Shown: positions 23,181 to 34,449, counted from the stretch's first letter. The stretch is DNA of 64,000 nucleotides from Trachythela sp. YZ-2020 (GCA_016169945.1 JADLSH010000365.1:310001-374000); one strand, 5' to 3'. Notes: generated from the sequence alone by a model not told the origin. Numbers and translations are program-made.

Positions 23181-23738
23181 ATCGCCGTACGTTGTTGTGT
23201 ATATAATCTCATTGTACATATTAGGAAATGAAACATAGTCTCTGTGGGATACGTTTTTCCACGGAATCGTTTTGCCCTGACCTTTAGAACAAAAGAGACT
23301 GTTTTTATCAGCTTTGTGAAACTTTGGTCTCTGAACTGTCGTAGCCCTCCCTTGAAACCATCACTGGGGGGGGGGGGGGCATGGAACCCCCCAGCCACCA
23401 CCTCGGCCTGAAGTCTTACGGTAAGAAGCTCCATGGTGGGAGCGCCGACTTAGCGTTCCGCAGATTTACCGCTTCGATTCAATGTCTAGGGTTAATGAGG
23501 TTTTTCTTGTGTAACTGCAGCTAGGTTTCGTTCACACCGTCGAGACGATCCGAAGGGCAACTTTTGTTTTGAAAATGTGGCCGTTTTTTCTCCAGTAAGG
23601 TAATAAATGCAAGGCATCGCGAAACCGATAATCATACTGTACCAAAGCTTGGAAACGATTGGAAACCATGCACTGGCTAACATTTTTGCAATTTTTCTTC
23701 CTTGTTCTCGGTTGTGTTCAAAAACATTTATGAAGTCT

Positions 23739-26700
23739 TCAGCTCTCGACTTTTTCCAGTTCTTCCAAAGTGAAAGCAAGCAGCGTATGGTCTGATCCTT
23801 CAGGATTTTCTACTTCAGTCAGATAGTCAATGAGCTTGGAAGCTTCCGATCGTGCGTTCATGTTATCATCTAATGCTTTGTAGCACTGGAACTTCAAACA
23901 GTGAGCCAAGACCATGGACCTGACAACCGCTTCAGTTTTGATCTGACGAGAAAACAACTCTTCTCGAAGTTCCGGATTCATAACCTTCGCGTCACGGCTG
24001 TCCAATCCCACTTTGCTATGCTTATCAGATCTTCCAAGAATATCATTCAGGAGGGTAATCGCTTCAACAAAACGAAACGTTGACATGAGCAAAAAGCCCA
24101 TGTTGAACAGAGTTGGTTCGTTTCTTTGGTAGCCCAGTGCTCGGTTGTAGCTTACCTCTGCTTCTTCAAACAGGCGCCGCTGTTCGCTTAGGTTTTCTTC
24201 CTTCAAGCCATGCAAATGGCAATAGAATCCTAGGTCGGAAAGAACATTACACTCCAGAGCCGCTGGAGCTTCCAGTTTCTCGATCATTTGAACGGATCTA
24301 CGACAGAACTCCAACGCTTTTTGCGTATCTCTGTGCGACCACGCCTCAGCAACCTGTGCCAGAAGTTTCGCTGTGGTTTCAAGTGGTTGAGAGTTCGTTA
24401 TGGCCAACTGTATTCCAAGAGCTTTCTCAGCAAGAAGACAGGCGTTTTCTTGGTCTCCAAGGGTCCGGTATAGTGCCGCTTGATTCTGATAACACTTCAC
24501 AACGAAAGTATCTCTGTCTTTTCCCGATTCTGCATGAAGAAAAACTGCCCTTTGAAAGCTTTCAATTGCTTCAAGAAGTAATCCCGTCTTTTGCTGCATA
24601 GCGGCCAACGTCCAAACAACCTGTTTCAGGTCACATACCCCATAACTGACAGAAATCGGTGTGCTGACTGCAACCTCGTATAACTGGATAGCTTGATGGT
24701 GATTTCCACCTCGGATATAAGCATTACCAGCTTCTACTTGTAGACTAAGAATCAAGGATTTGTCAATGTCATTTGAGGATTTTTCATTTTGTGTGGATCT
24801 CCATATGCTCAGAGCTTCATTGTAGCAGGTGATAGCATCGGGTATCTGCTTTAGTTGATAGTATGAATAACCCATATTCTTATGGGCACAGATCTTGAGC
24901 TGTATAAGAGCATCCTTCGGAACAGTATCGCTGTATAACAGGCGAAGAGCTTCACGGTATCGCTCTACAGCTGCTACAAATCGACGCTGAGAAACAAGGA
25001 GATTGCCCAGATCAATAATTGCCGTGACAGTCGAGAAATGAGGACAGTCTCTGCCGAAAGCCTTCGTGAATATCTCAAGCGCCTTCTCCATCGCTTCCTT
25101 TGCTTCTTCGGTCTTGCCTTGTGACCTTGCGATCTGTGCCTTAGCAAGAAGGATAACGCCCATGTCGGAATGGGATTCTCTGTTCACGCACGACGCGATG
25201 TTTTCTTCAGACCTCTGTAACCATTGCGAAGCAGCATGGAATTTCCCTTGTTGCTGCAATGCTACAGCTAAATTGCAGTAAACCGTGGCGATCTTGTGAG
25301 GAAGAACCGTTGCTTCTCCTTCTCCCGTGACATCCATGTTAAGTTCCTGGAATACGCTCGCGCTTTCCTCGTATGCGATAACCGCGTCGTCGAACCTCTT
25401 CAAGAATGAGTAACAATTTCCAAGACCCACAAGAACCATCGCGTACGTCCTCCTATCACGATGCTGTCTTTTCTTGGCGCTCTCCACGCTCCTCTCGCAG
25501 TACTTCAGAGCTTCTCCGTACTTCCCCAAGGAGATAAGATTTTTTCCAATACCAGATAAACACAACTCGGAGTAACTGGCATGCGGATTCGCGTAAATTC
25601 GCTGGATGACTTTCAAAGCTTCCTGGTAATGTTCGATGGATTCCATTACCTGTCCCATTTCTGACAGAACGTTGGCAATGTTCACCAACGAAATCACCAG
25701 GAAAGGACTGTTAGAAGATCGATAATAGTTTCTTCTTAGTTTCAAAGCTTGACGATACTCACTTAAAGCCTGCAGATAGTTTCCAGTATGAAGATAAGCA
25801 TTACCAAGATTATCTCTTACCTTCGGTACCTGTATGGCGCTAAGCGGAAAGTCTCCATCCTGCAAGATAATCTTGAAAATACCAATCGCTTCATCGTATC
25901 GTCCAGCCGCCCTGAGACAAAGAGCAATATTGTTGAACACAGACGGTACGGCATCTCCGCGCCTGAGGTATGGGAATTTCTGTAGTAGATAATAGACTAT
26001 TCTGAAGAATCGCCAAGCTCGCTGATATTGCGAACTAAAGAACGAACTTAATCCCATCATGTGAAAACACCTTGATAAAAAGTGCATGTCTGGCCTGGCA
26101 GTGTTCACCAAAGTTTGTCGGATGCCTCCTTGGATGTCGTGTTCCTCACTCGATTCCAGACTTAAACTCAGGATTTTTTCGTTCCCAGAAAAGTGGATGC
26201 AAAAAGATTTCCACTGGCAAAGAAAAGCTTCAGCATACTTTCCCTGCTTTTCAAGTAACCTAGCCAAAACTTTCCAGTTGGTTGGATCCGTTGGGTTCGC
26301 GTGGATTGCTTTCATGGAGAAGTATTTCGCATCGTCGTAGCGTAGCAGGCGCAGATGTATCAGAGCGTTGTAATAACTAGGCGAATAATTCAGATCGGTG
26401 TGCTTCCAGGTAATGGGTATTGTTTCGTCGTTTGTTTCGCATTTCATTTCCATCACTTTCCCCCAAAACGGTAGGACGATACGGTAAAAGGCAACCAAAC
26501 GGTCAAGACGAGCCTTAGTCATCAATGCTTCGGGAGTTTCGTTGGCGGTTTCACTACAACGTGAAATGAACGAAGGGATATCAAGTTCTTCTAGTTGTCT
26601 ATCATGGTCGAGGTATGCTCGAAGTCGCAACTCGCATGCAATGGAAATTGATGTGATCAGATCTCTCTTCAGTTTTGCATCAATAAAGCCTCTCTCATGT

Positions 26701-26903
26701 AATTCTGCTATACCCTCGTAAACGTCAGCGCCCTCGATTCCAAACTTCAGAAATAAAATACACAAGAGACGCTCTGGCTGTCTGTATAAATCTCTTTTTA
26801 CGTTGTACATCATTCCTTCCGAATCAGACGTACAGATGACGTCATGAAGATGATACCGAGGTATGTCGTTCTCCATATTTTTCTTCGTGTGGTGTTTTCG
26901 CAT
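23739..26903 (-). CDS. Large TPR-repeat protein (1054 aa open frame); probable 3' exon of the gene starting at 29,302
   Basis: A single long open frame. Residues about 1-130 form a helical region (NVKRDLYRQPERLLCILF, then ACELRLRAYLDHD) like the segment after the nucleotidyltransferase domain in animal DUF294-TPR proteins. From about 180 to 1040 I count roughly 16 tetratricopeptide repeats with the A-x-x-Y-x-x-A-L pattern (GNAYLHTGNYLQALSEY, NIANVLSEMGQVMESIEHY, DLGNLLVSQRRFVAAVERY). TPRs are protein-binding scaffolds; no partner can be named. Upstream, TTCTAG at about 26,930 is a good acceptor, giving an exon from 26,929 that adds 26 nt in frame. It matches in phase with a donor at 28,071/28,072. 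No transmembrane segment is seen, so it is probably cytosolic. Confidence 0.85.
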   Translation of the reverse strand: MRKHHTKKNMENDIPRYHLHDVICTSDSEGMMYNVKRDLYRQPERLLCILFLKFGIEGADVYEGIAELHERGFIDAKLKRDLITSISIACELRLRAYLDHDRQLEELDIPSFISRCSETANETPEALMTKARLDRLVAFYRIVLPFWGKVMEMKCETNDETIPITWKHTDLNYSPSYYNALIHLRLLRYDDAKYFSMKAIHANPTDPTNWKVLARLLEKQGKYAEAFLCQWKSFCIHFSGNEKILSLSLESSEEHDIQGGIRQTLVNTARPDMHFLSRCFHMMGLSSFFSSQYQRAWRFFRIVYYLLQKFPYLRRGDAVPSVFNNIALCLRAAGRYDEAIGIFKIILQDGDFPLSAIQVPKVRDNLGNAYLHTGNYLQALSEYRQALKLRRNYYRSSNSPFLVISLVNIANVLSEMGQVMESIEHYQEALKVIQRIYANPHASYSELCLSGIGKNLISLGKYGEALKYCERSVESAKKRQHRDRRTYAMVLVGLGNCYSFLKRFDDAVIAYEESASVFQELNMDVTGEGEATVLPHKIATVYCNLAVALQQQGKFHAASQWLQRSEENIASCVNRESHSDMGVILLAKAQIARSQGKTEEAKEAMEKALEIFTKAFGRDCPHFSTVTAIIDLGNLLVSQRRFVAAVERYREALRLLYSDTVPKDALIQLKICAHKNMGYSYYQLKQIPDAITCYNEALSIWRSTQNEKSSNDIDKSLILSLQVEAGNAYIRGGNHHQAIQLYEVAVSTPISVSYGVCDLKQVVWTLAAMQQKTGLLLEAIESFQRAVFLHAESGKDRDTFVVKCYQNQAALYRTLGDQENACLLAEKALGIQLAITNSQPLETTAKLLAQVAEAWSHRDTQKALEFCRRSVQMIEKLEAPAALECNVLSDLGFYCHLHGLKEENLSEQRRLFEEAEVSYNRALGYQRNEPTLFNMGFLLMSTFRFVEAITLLNDILGRSDKHSKVGLDSRDAKVMNPELREELFSRQIKTEAVVRSMVLAHCLKFQCYKALDDNMNARSEASKLIDYLTEVENPEGSDHTLLAFTLEELEKVES

Positions 26904-27158
26904 TGTGGCAAGTTTGTTCGCTTTAACATCTAGAATTGAAGGAAAAGTTCAAGTTAAGCCACCTTCAAATAAGAATATACAAAGATAAGTGGAGCCTGAA
27001 CTTATACATATAGTCCCCGGCCCATGGTTTTCTGCAGCATTATTATGTAAGGATTGCGTGCCTAGGAAAGTTATGGATTGCGTGATTTAAAGTGCCTAGG
27101 AAACGTATATACGAAATATTTCGAACGTGCGGTGCCAGTGTGGGTAGAGTATAGCAAA

Positions 27159-27342
27159 TACGGCGGTTGACTGTTGTGTAAAACTACCTGAAAAATACAA
27201 TGAGAACTTCGACGTTTCGACCGAAGGCCCTTCGTCTGGAAGTTAGTAGGCTACTAACTTCCAGACGAAGGGCCTTCGCTCGAAAAGTCGAAGTTCTCAT
27301 TGTATTTTTCAGGTAGTTTTACACAACAGTCAACCGCCGTAT
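27159..27342. repeat. Near-perfect 184-bp palindrome
   Basis: Two ~92-bp arms meet almost without a spacer (gttagtag|gctactaac). The outer ends are tacggcggttgactg and its complement. Only a few mismatches separate the arms. It lies in the presumed intron of the nucleotidyltransferase-TPR gene. Confidence 0.9.
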
Positions 27343-27379
27343 ACGAAATATTGTTTGAAAGAATTTCAAAAAATATGGA

Positions 27380-27814
27380 GTAACTTCTTTTACAGATTCC
27401 ACGCTTCGTTGTGAAGATATTTCAGTTTGTTTGACATGTAAATGTGCCTTGTTTGACCTCACAGTTGGCTCACACATGCATAATGAGATTGTCAAACAAA
27501 ATCACTTCGCACCGAACCGAATCCTTAAAAAAGGCCCTGGCTTCATTTTAAAGATATTTCAGTTTGCTGGATATAAAAATGTGCCTTCTTCAAAATCACA
27601 CGAAATTGTCCATCCTTGGGGTTATGCGTGACAAACGCACATACGTTTGGTGCAATGGTGCGAAGTTATTTTGTTTGACAATCGCAAGGATGGAGAAGTT
27701 TTCCCAATAACTCATTATGCGCTAATGACGTCAAAGGAGGCACATTTACATATCAAACAAACTGAAATACTTTTAGAACGAAGCATGGAAATGAAAACGG
27801 TTAAAAGAAGTTAC
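27380..27814. repeat. Foldback element, 435 bp
   Basis: gtaacttcttttac at the left is inverted as gttaaaagaagttac at the right. Inner arms share atttcagtttgtttga and aaatgtgcc. A third, direct copy of the arm lies near 27,550. It directly follows the palindrome in the same presumed intron. Confidence 0.7.
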
Positions 27815-27892
27815 TCGATAGTTTTTAAAGTTCTCTCAAACAAGACAATAAAAATTTTCGTTTCATAGGCACTTTAAATATTTCCCTAAATA

Positions 27893-29302
27893 TCACTCAA
27901 TTGAGTGCAAAACGTTCGTACTTTTCGATACACTGGGACTTCCTTGAGGAAAAACATCTATTTGGGTATTGTATTCATGACCGATATTACCGCTGCTCTC
28001 CGCGTTCGGTTTAGCCAACTTCGTAGTGACATGGCCAGATGTATCCTGGTCCGTAAAATTTCCAGTTTCACCCGTCACTTTCTGTCCAAGTTCTTTGGGC
28101 AAACAACAAGGATCTGGAAAGTTAGATGGTAATATCTCCTCGTCAGGTAAAATATAATTTTCTTCAACGAAAGATTCAAGTTGATTCTTTAATTCCTGCC
28201 TGTATCTCCGGATGATTTCGTTTCCTCTTTGCGGGTTTGACATGTACACAGTTCGAAAACTGCGAAGTGACCCCGAAAGCTCAAATGATTTGTTCAACCA
28301 TTCTCGATTTTGGAACTGCGCCATCAACTCTGGGCTGTGAATAAGCTCAAATACAATATCCCCTGAATCATCGCTTCTTCCAAGAGGCGTTTTACAGGCT
28401 TTTGGCATGGCGCCATCTGCTGCAAAGCCTCGAGGTGTGACATCATCATAGAACCAGGAATCTTGTTCATTGTTCAAGCTTTTCACCACAACTGACGGTA
28501 CGATGGTTTCTCCTAAACCGGCCACTTTGAAATGAACCAAACGCGATAAGTTGCGAAAGTAGCTCTTGAACGATTCGTCTTCGACGTCCAGCAATACAGC
28601 CCATTCCAAGTCGGAATATGGGGTCATTGTGCCAAACGCGAAAGAACCGAGGCCCACAGCGACGTAGTCACAAGGGGGATTTCCTAGAACCAGCTGACAC
28701 TCCGTAATCATTCCTTGAACGATATTTTTCATGGCGCAACATATAGTGTTGTTGATTCCCATCATCTCGGCAGCAAAGCTATCTTCGTTTGCTTCCACAG
28801 ATTGACTGAAATCTACTATCGTTTCTACATTTGAGATTTCTTCTTCCACTCTTTTTCTCAGCTTGACGAGTGCCATTTTGTGTTCAACCGTATTTTTGGT
28901 GGTTATACATTCAGAGCTGACATTCATAGTCCTGAACAGTTCGACTTCGATACGATGCAAACGACTTGAAATTTCACTTGAACAAGGGGTTTCAATGGAG
29001 TGCTCGCCATCTCTGTCCTGATGATTTTCTTGCTTCGCACACTTCTTTCCCAGATTAATCACATAGTGACACATGACCGCTGCCTTGATGAGCATCTCTT
29101 GACATTTGTCGCCTGGTAAAGACTTTGATAAACCATATTCCATGTACACATCAACCAGCCCAAGAAATGCTGGCTCGCTCCGAAGGTAATCTCTTGGTTC
29201 TTGGTTCTGACATTTCTTTACCATCTCACTGAAGAAGCATTCGGACTCGGAAAGTTTACCCTCTTTAAGGGAACTATATCCTTGTTTTAACAATGCATCC
29301 AT
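27893..29302 (-). CDS. GlnD/DUF294-type nucleotidyltransferase-domain protein (469 aa frame); probable 5' exon of the TPR gene
   Basis: Starts at ATG 29,302, two codons after a TCATAG acceptor, so an upstream untranslated exon is likely. Residues 1-90 are helical and TPR-like. Residues about 214-240 hold the nucleotidyltransferase motif: G219-S220 then TPYSDLEW with D231 and E233, matching GS-x(n)-D-x-[DE]. By family, such domains move nucleotides to small-molecule or protein targets; the substrate is unknown. The last ~60 residues before the stop at 27,893 are polar and low in family character, as expected for intron read-through. A donor (ACGG|GTGAAA) ending the exon at 28,072 joins in phase to the acceptor before 26,929, predicting a protein of about 1,470 residues. 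Confidence 0.75.
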   Translation of the reverse strand: MDALLKQGYSSLKEGKLSESECFFSEMVKKCQNQEPRDYLRSEPAFLGLVDVYMEYGLSKSLPGDKCQEMLIKAAVMCHYVINLGKKCAKQENHQDRDGEHSIETPCSSEISSRLHRIEVELFRTMNVSSECITTKNTVEHKMALVKLRKRVEEEISNVETIVDFSQSVEANEDSFAAEMMGINNTICCAMKNIVQGMITECQLVLGNPPCDYVAVGLGSFAFGTMTPYSDLEWAVLLDVEDESFKSYFRNLSRLVHFKVAGLGETIVPSVVVKSLNNEQDSWFYDDVTPRGFAADGAMPKACKTPLGRSDDSGDIVFELIHSPELMAQFQNREWLNKSFELSGSLRSFRTVYMSNPQRGNEIIRRYRQELKNQLESFVEENYILPDEEILPSNFPDPCCLPKELGQKVTGETGNFTDQDTSGHVTTKLAKPNAESSGNIGHEYNTQIDVFPQGSPSVSKSTNVLHSIE

Positions 29303-29514
29303 TACCTATGACAGGAAAATACTTGTTAAGTTTGAGTTTAAGGGATCATCTATAATTATTATCATTTTCAAAAACGTACAAAGCGTACGCCTTTTTCTGA
29401 CTCCTTCTCTTCCTCTCACAGTGTACTCTTAAATGTCGATCCTCTGGAATGATGACAGGTTTGTGGTGCAAACATGGTATGTAGTGTTTCTGTTTCATCG
29501 ACATTTCATAATCT
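29303..29514. other. Upstream region of the nucleotidyltransferase gene
   Basis: This should hold the upstream intron, and perhaps the promoter, of the minus-strand gene. I see no clear TATA or initiator. A pyrimidine-rich stretch lies at about 29,390-29,420. Confidence 0.3.
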
Positions 29515-30070
29515 TTTATAAAATAACAATAATATAACGCGTGCGCTGATTGGTCAATAGCTGTGTTTGCATTAGCCTGTGCAAACCACTGGAAACTCGA
29601 TCTGAGAATCTGCCGATTTGCTAAAGCGGCTTTTTAAAATTAAATTGGTGAATTTCTTTGTAAAATCGTGAGTAAATAAACAGAAATACAATTCTCAAAA
29701 CAATTCATCAGATTCAGTGTACAATTACACATTCAAACGCCAGTTTAAGGCATTTCCCCACCTCATTAACAACATTCAATTTCTTTAAGGCCTGATTTAA
29801 GTTAGATTTTCTACGATAACTTTGCCGAAAAACGATACAAGCGAGTCTTGTTTTAAAATTTTGATTTTGAACCAGAAGTCTCGTTTGCTATAGTGTTGTA
29901 AGGAGAATTTATGAATCAATCATCAAAAAATATTTATACATTACAGCTACAGCTATACATTTTTGAATGAGGTCGAGTAGGATATGAGGAAGGCTGAGGC
30001 AGATGACACAAACCGAGGCCTTAGTAATTCCTCATATCCTGCGAGAACCGAATTCAATAATTGTTTTATT
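29515..30070. repeat. Foldback-like element with CCAAT-type motif
   Basis: The left end ataatataacgcgtgcgctg-ATTGG matches the flank of the foldback at 1,250-1,534. The right side has aattgttttattattt, complementary in part to the left edge, and a ccgaggcc apex-like string near 30,015. Confidence 0.4.
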
Positions 30071-30639
30071 ATTTATTTGTAATCTTTTTCTTCGGGCAAT
30101 TTTTTAATTTCACCTTCCCCAAGGTCGGAGAACCTTTCCTTTGAGGAAGCCATTTGTATTTCCCCGCTTTTGGCATAAGCTGCATAAATTAGTGTGACGT
30201 CATAGCGTGTTACATTGTTTTTCAATATACTGCGAAATTACGTCAAACATGGTATACTTGTTTTCAATATTCCACGGTGATGTCATAACTCCAAATTTGG
30301 GCAGCTACCGAGCGGATATGACGATTTCACCGACAGCTCTTAGCCAATCAAAACTCTTGAATTATTTTCAATAAGTAATAAATATACAGCTTGTTCCAAC
30401 AAGCCTTGGTTGGTGCCGAGCGGAAAATGTTTGAAATTCTGAAGTCTCTACATCGTTGGAAACGGCCTTTTCAGAGTGCAAAATCTTATCTGCGACTTGT
30501 TCCAATTTTTCCAACATTTTTGCCGCTTTTTTATGTTTTTGATATTTTTGTGAATTTTTTCTAATTAAATTGTCACGATATAGTTTCCCCCCACAAGATT
30601 TCGATCTAAAAATTTGCTGACAGATGTTCGGCTTGTGCC

Positions 30640-30865
30640 AACAAAGGCAACATTAGGAGGGTGCAGCACCCCGGACCCCTTCGCTTCAACAGACTTGTTA
30701 CAAGTTGTTCTAACAACTTGTTATCGTCCTGCATGTTAACAACTTGCTAACAAGTTGTGAGTAACAAACTTGTAGCAACTTGATAAAACAACAGCCTTGT
30801 TACAACTTGTTGACAAGCTTGCTATGTACAAGCTTGTTGCGAACACATCTTGTTGATGTGTACAG
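30640..30865. repeat. AACAAGTTG-rich simple repeat
   Basis: Many overlapping copies of caacttgtt and aacaagttg in both orientations, partly palindromic. No coding signal. The stretch 30,071-30,640 is AT-rich with nothing recognised. Confidence 0.6.
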
Positions 30866-33400
30866 TCAGCAATCTAGACCTCCTATAGTCCTATATCTAT
30901 GATGCAGACGGCAGACACTCTCTCCTCTGCAGAGGGTTTCGATCACCTCAGACCTCAGTGCTTTATACGCTAGATGGTAATACCTCTGTGGTAATACGCT
31001 AGATGGTAATAAATAAAATGCGCTAAACGGTAATATAATTTAGAAACCGCTATGCAGACACATGATGTTACAAGTAGTGGGCAGATTTTCGAAACCGATT
31101 CTCCTAAATCTTCTAAATCAGAACGGATATTGTCATGACACGAAATATGCTTGAGTGATTTCCTGTTGAAGTGTTATATTCACGGATCACATATCAGCCA
31201 GTATAAACGAGTAGTTCGTTCATAACAGGTAGTTCTTTACGAATGCAGTGTTTCAGTTATCTGTGTTTGCTAGAGCATTAATTTGACATATTTAAGTAAT
31301 ATGGTAATAATTGTTACTTAGTAATCTTACAATATAAGGCTACAGAAACAACGGGAGACGTCTGATTGAGCCAGACCGAAAGCGAAAGGAAGCCACAGTT
31401 ATTCACCGAATGCTTCGCTATATTTCATAAATACTTACAGAATACTACAGAATACTATGTTCCTTCACAACACCCAGCCACGATACGCAATACCTTTCAA
31501 GTGCAACTGATTGCCAAATAAATACCAAGTATACAAGATGCAAATTTACTTTCCACTTCTCGGTATGTGAAAATAATAGGACACAGCTACCCCAAGCGAT
31601 AGATCATTTGCACAATAACGTCCAAGGTCAATAACATCGACCTAAGCCATAGAACCCCAGGTTATATATTTGTGATAATTTTAAACTTTTAGCCCGCATA
31701 GCATTGGCCGCCCGCGCCTGCGCGCCCGCTCTACGGGTTACTATTTCTACTACTTGGCAGCCACTGCTCATGACTTTCCGTCATTTACTTTTCGGTAAGT
31801 TTATTACCAATGCACAAACACTAGTCAGTTTCGTGTAAGCAATCACAAAACGTGTTCATTTTGTTTTAGCTTCGCATTCTGTAGAAAATGGCGGGAAAAA
31901 GCGTGACGTCATTGTCGGCATCCCTTTGAACGCTATAGTGGGGGGGGGGTACCTACTCTCAACTGCTGTTGTGCTGCTGTTACAAAATGAAACTAAACAA
32001 ATTTTTTCTAACTATTTTTGTGTTTCAAGATAATCAAAACTCGGTGTTAACCGTGTTATAAGTATTGATAAAACAATTTTGTTATTTCTGCGTCTTTTTC
32101 ATGTTCGGTTTTCTCTAAAATAAGCATGTTTAGGGGGAAATGTTTCATAGTAAATCCGCAGATCAAAATGCAGGAAATGGCATTTCTAGGCTTCGGGGGA
32201 GCATGCCCCCTGACCCCCCTAGTTATGCGAGGCCCTTTTGCCACGGTCAGATCTTTCCCATGGCCGAGCTGTTATTCCTATTGAAAAATTGGCGTTGTGA
32301 AAGCATTTCAAATTGATTTCAGTTAACCGTTTCACTTACAATTATTGAACAGAAACACTTCAGTAACTCTTGGAAAACAGATTTAATAAGTTACTATAGT
32401 ACTTGCAATTGGTTACTAATTAGTACTTCGAAAGATTAGTAGACAGTGGCTTACCGAGCAGGGGTGTGGAGGGTGTTACAACCCAAATTTTTAAAACAAT
32501 GTCGGTAAATTTATTTTCGTCAGTTAAAACCTAGAATTTGAAAGTAACTTGGTCGGTAAATTTTAAAATTTCAAACCACCACAGCCACAGGGCCGTCGGC
32601 AGTAATTTGCTCATCCAGTGATCCAGGATTGTAGTTCTTTTCATACTCTATCTATTTCTCGCAGAGCCAACTACAATCAACTCATCTGTAATAGCTTGTC
32701 GTTACTTTCATATTGTGTATATATATCAAAAGAACAAAACTAATTAGCCGACGCTTGTAATTGTATACGGAGCACATGAGGTTGTAAAAAGTTAAAAAGT
32801 GTGTTAATAAAAACTTTGAATTCTTAGGTTTTAGAAACTTCACATTTTCTACTTAAAATCCTCTCAGGAAGCACAAAAAATGCACTTCTGAAGCTTTAAA
32901 AATGCAAAATTGCATTTACCCCCTAGGTTCGGCCCCCCAATAACAATTTACTGCCGATGGCACAGAACCAAAATGCGGAACGGACTATAGTAACGTTATG
33001 CGCTCGCTGAGGTTTAGTAACGAACATCGCTTTTTTTGCCCTGCGTCGTCGGTAAATTTTCGGTAAATTTTCGGTAAATTTCAGCCCCCCAATCCAAAAA
33101 AGGTTCCTACGGCTCTTCTCCAAGTCTGTCTCTTAATTGAAGGGGTTTCTAATTTGGAGTTATAAAGGACGCGTGAAAATGCAGGCGAGACTCCTTTGAG
33201 AGACAGTCGACTTGGAGCAAGTCTAGAGCAAAATTAACCTGTGCGACGTACGCTTATCGTATCGTCTACGACTACAACCAAGCTGATTTCCTACAACTCT
33301 CCTCCCTGGATCGATGGGGAATGTAAACTCAAACTCCATGCGTACTTTACTTAACATATATTATAATAAGGGTTAGACAGGGTTAGACTAAGTCTTGCCG
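30866..33400. other. Repeat-derived sequence, no gene recognised
   Basis: It includes a block at 31,877-31,933 (gcgtgacgtcattgtcgg) that occurs inverted at about 21,540-21,595. It also has a block at 32,990-33,040 (aacgttatgcgctc) shared with about 18,215, MITE-like C-rich modules at 32,160-32,245, and cggtaaattttcggtaaat words at 33,045-33,080. Nothing here resembles an exon. Confidence 0.45.
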
Positions 33401-33409
33401 TTTCTATTG

Positions 33410-33600
33410 GTAGGGTCTTTATGTAGCCCTACACGAAATGTATATTTAACCCCAACCCCCACCCTAATCCTAACCCCAATCCTAACCATAATCCTAACCC
33501 TAATCCTAACCCCAATCCTAATCCCAATCCTAACCCTAACCCTATATATAAACACAGACATAATTCGTGTAGGGCTTTGTAGGGCTTCTTGTAGGGTTAC
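33410..33600. repeat. TIR-flanked CCCTAA-like tandem array
   Basis: The core 33,445-33,545 is a degenerate array of cctaaccctaat/cctaaccccaat, similar to but not identical with the TTAGGG telomere repeat. Short inverted blocks flank it: gtagccctacacgaaatg on the left, attcgtgtagggct on the right. It looks like a small element that carries the array, not a chromosome-fusion scar. Confidence 0.65.
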
Positions 33601-34203
33601 AAAAAGACTCATAAAGACTACGATGAGCCAGCTGGCTCCAGGTTCGCAGCTCCAGTTTCGCGAACCTGGAGCCAGCTCCAGATTGGCTCGAAACTGGAGC
33701 TGGGACGACAAGTTTGTAAACAAAGCGTTTTGGCCGCTTAACCAGTAATGTAAATGAATTTTTTTTGAAAGACCATTTTTACCTGTCATATTTTCTAGTA
33801 CGTGACCGAAAATGAGAACTTTATTACGTTTCGTTTGTCCACAGTAGCTTGTGAAAGTTGACTATTTTTTCTGACGAAGGGGCTGGTCAGCGGCCCGATT
33901 GATCGTATAGCTTTTTAAAACCTTAATTTTTTACCTTTATAATGGCAAACTGTAAAATTTGATTCATGGCCGTTCTAGAGAAAGTATTCAAATATAATGT
34001 CAAGCTATAAGCGTACTTCTACATCGCGAAACCGCGATAAATAACTCTGGCAAAGTCGAGCCATCTATTTCACGCGCGGCCCGCTTGTATTAATTTCACA
34101 CTTCCGTGAACACACAACTTTGTTATCGGTAAATTTGCGTTTTGGAGAAATAACCTATTGAACGTTTAATGATATATTATTATTTATTGCACTTTTTTAA
34201 AGA

Positions 34204-34449
34204 CTAAACGATCGAAATATCGTCCATATCTGCAACACACAACGCAAACAAGATCGCAAAAAATGGTGTTAAATGCGGCTCAGATTGCCGAACGTCAAAT
34301 ACGTCTAGCATAGTACAAATTGTTTCGCAAAATTTCCTCTTAAACTCGCCTTTCTGCGATTTTTCAAAAGATGATCCTTCTAGATTAATTGTCATTCTAC
34401 CATATCCTATAGTATTTAAAATTTTAGGATGTATATCCAGCATGAGCAA
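34204..34449 (-). CDS. Hypothetical 81-aa frame in left arm
   Basis: It starts MLMLDIHPKILNTIGYG and ends MDDISIV. It is duplicated in the other arm with one amino-acid difference near the start. No family is recognised. It lacks a long hydrophobic segment except a short FFAILFALCV stretch. It may be an exon fragment captured by the element. Confidence 0.25.
   Translation of the reverse strand: MLMLDIHPKILNTIGYGRMTINLEGSSFEKSQKGEFKRKFCETICTMLDVFDVRQSEPHLTPFFAILFALCVADMDDISIV

Noticed and set aside
23492..23779. 95-aa minus-strand frame with a hydrophobic segment overlapping the TPR gene's end
   Set aside because: It overlaps the real C-terminus in another frame, starts inside it, and has no splice evidence.
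33395..33789. Open frames across the CCCTAA-like array
   Set aside because: They are translations of a tandem repeat (repeating ILTLILTPIL-type peptide), not a gene.
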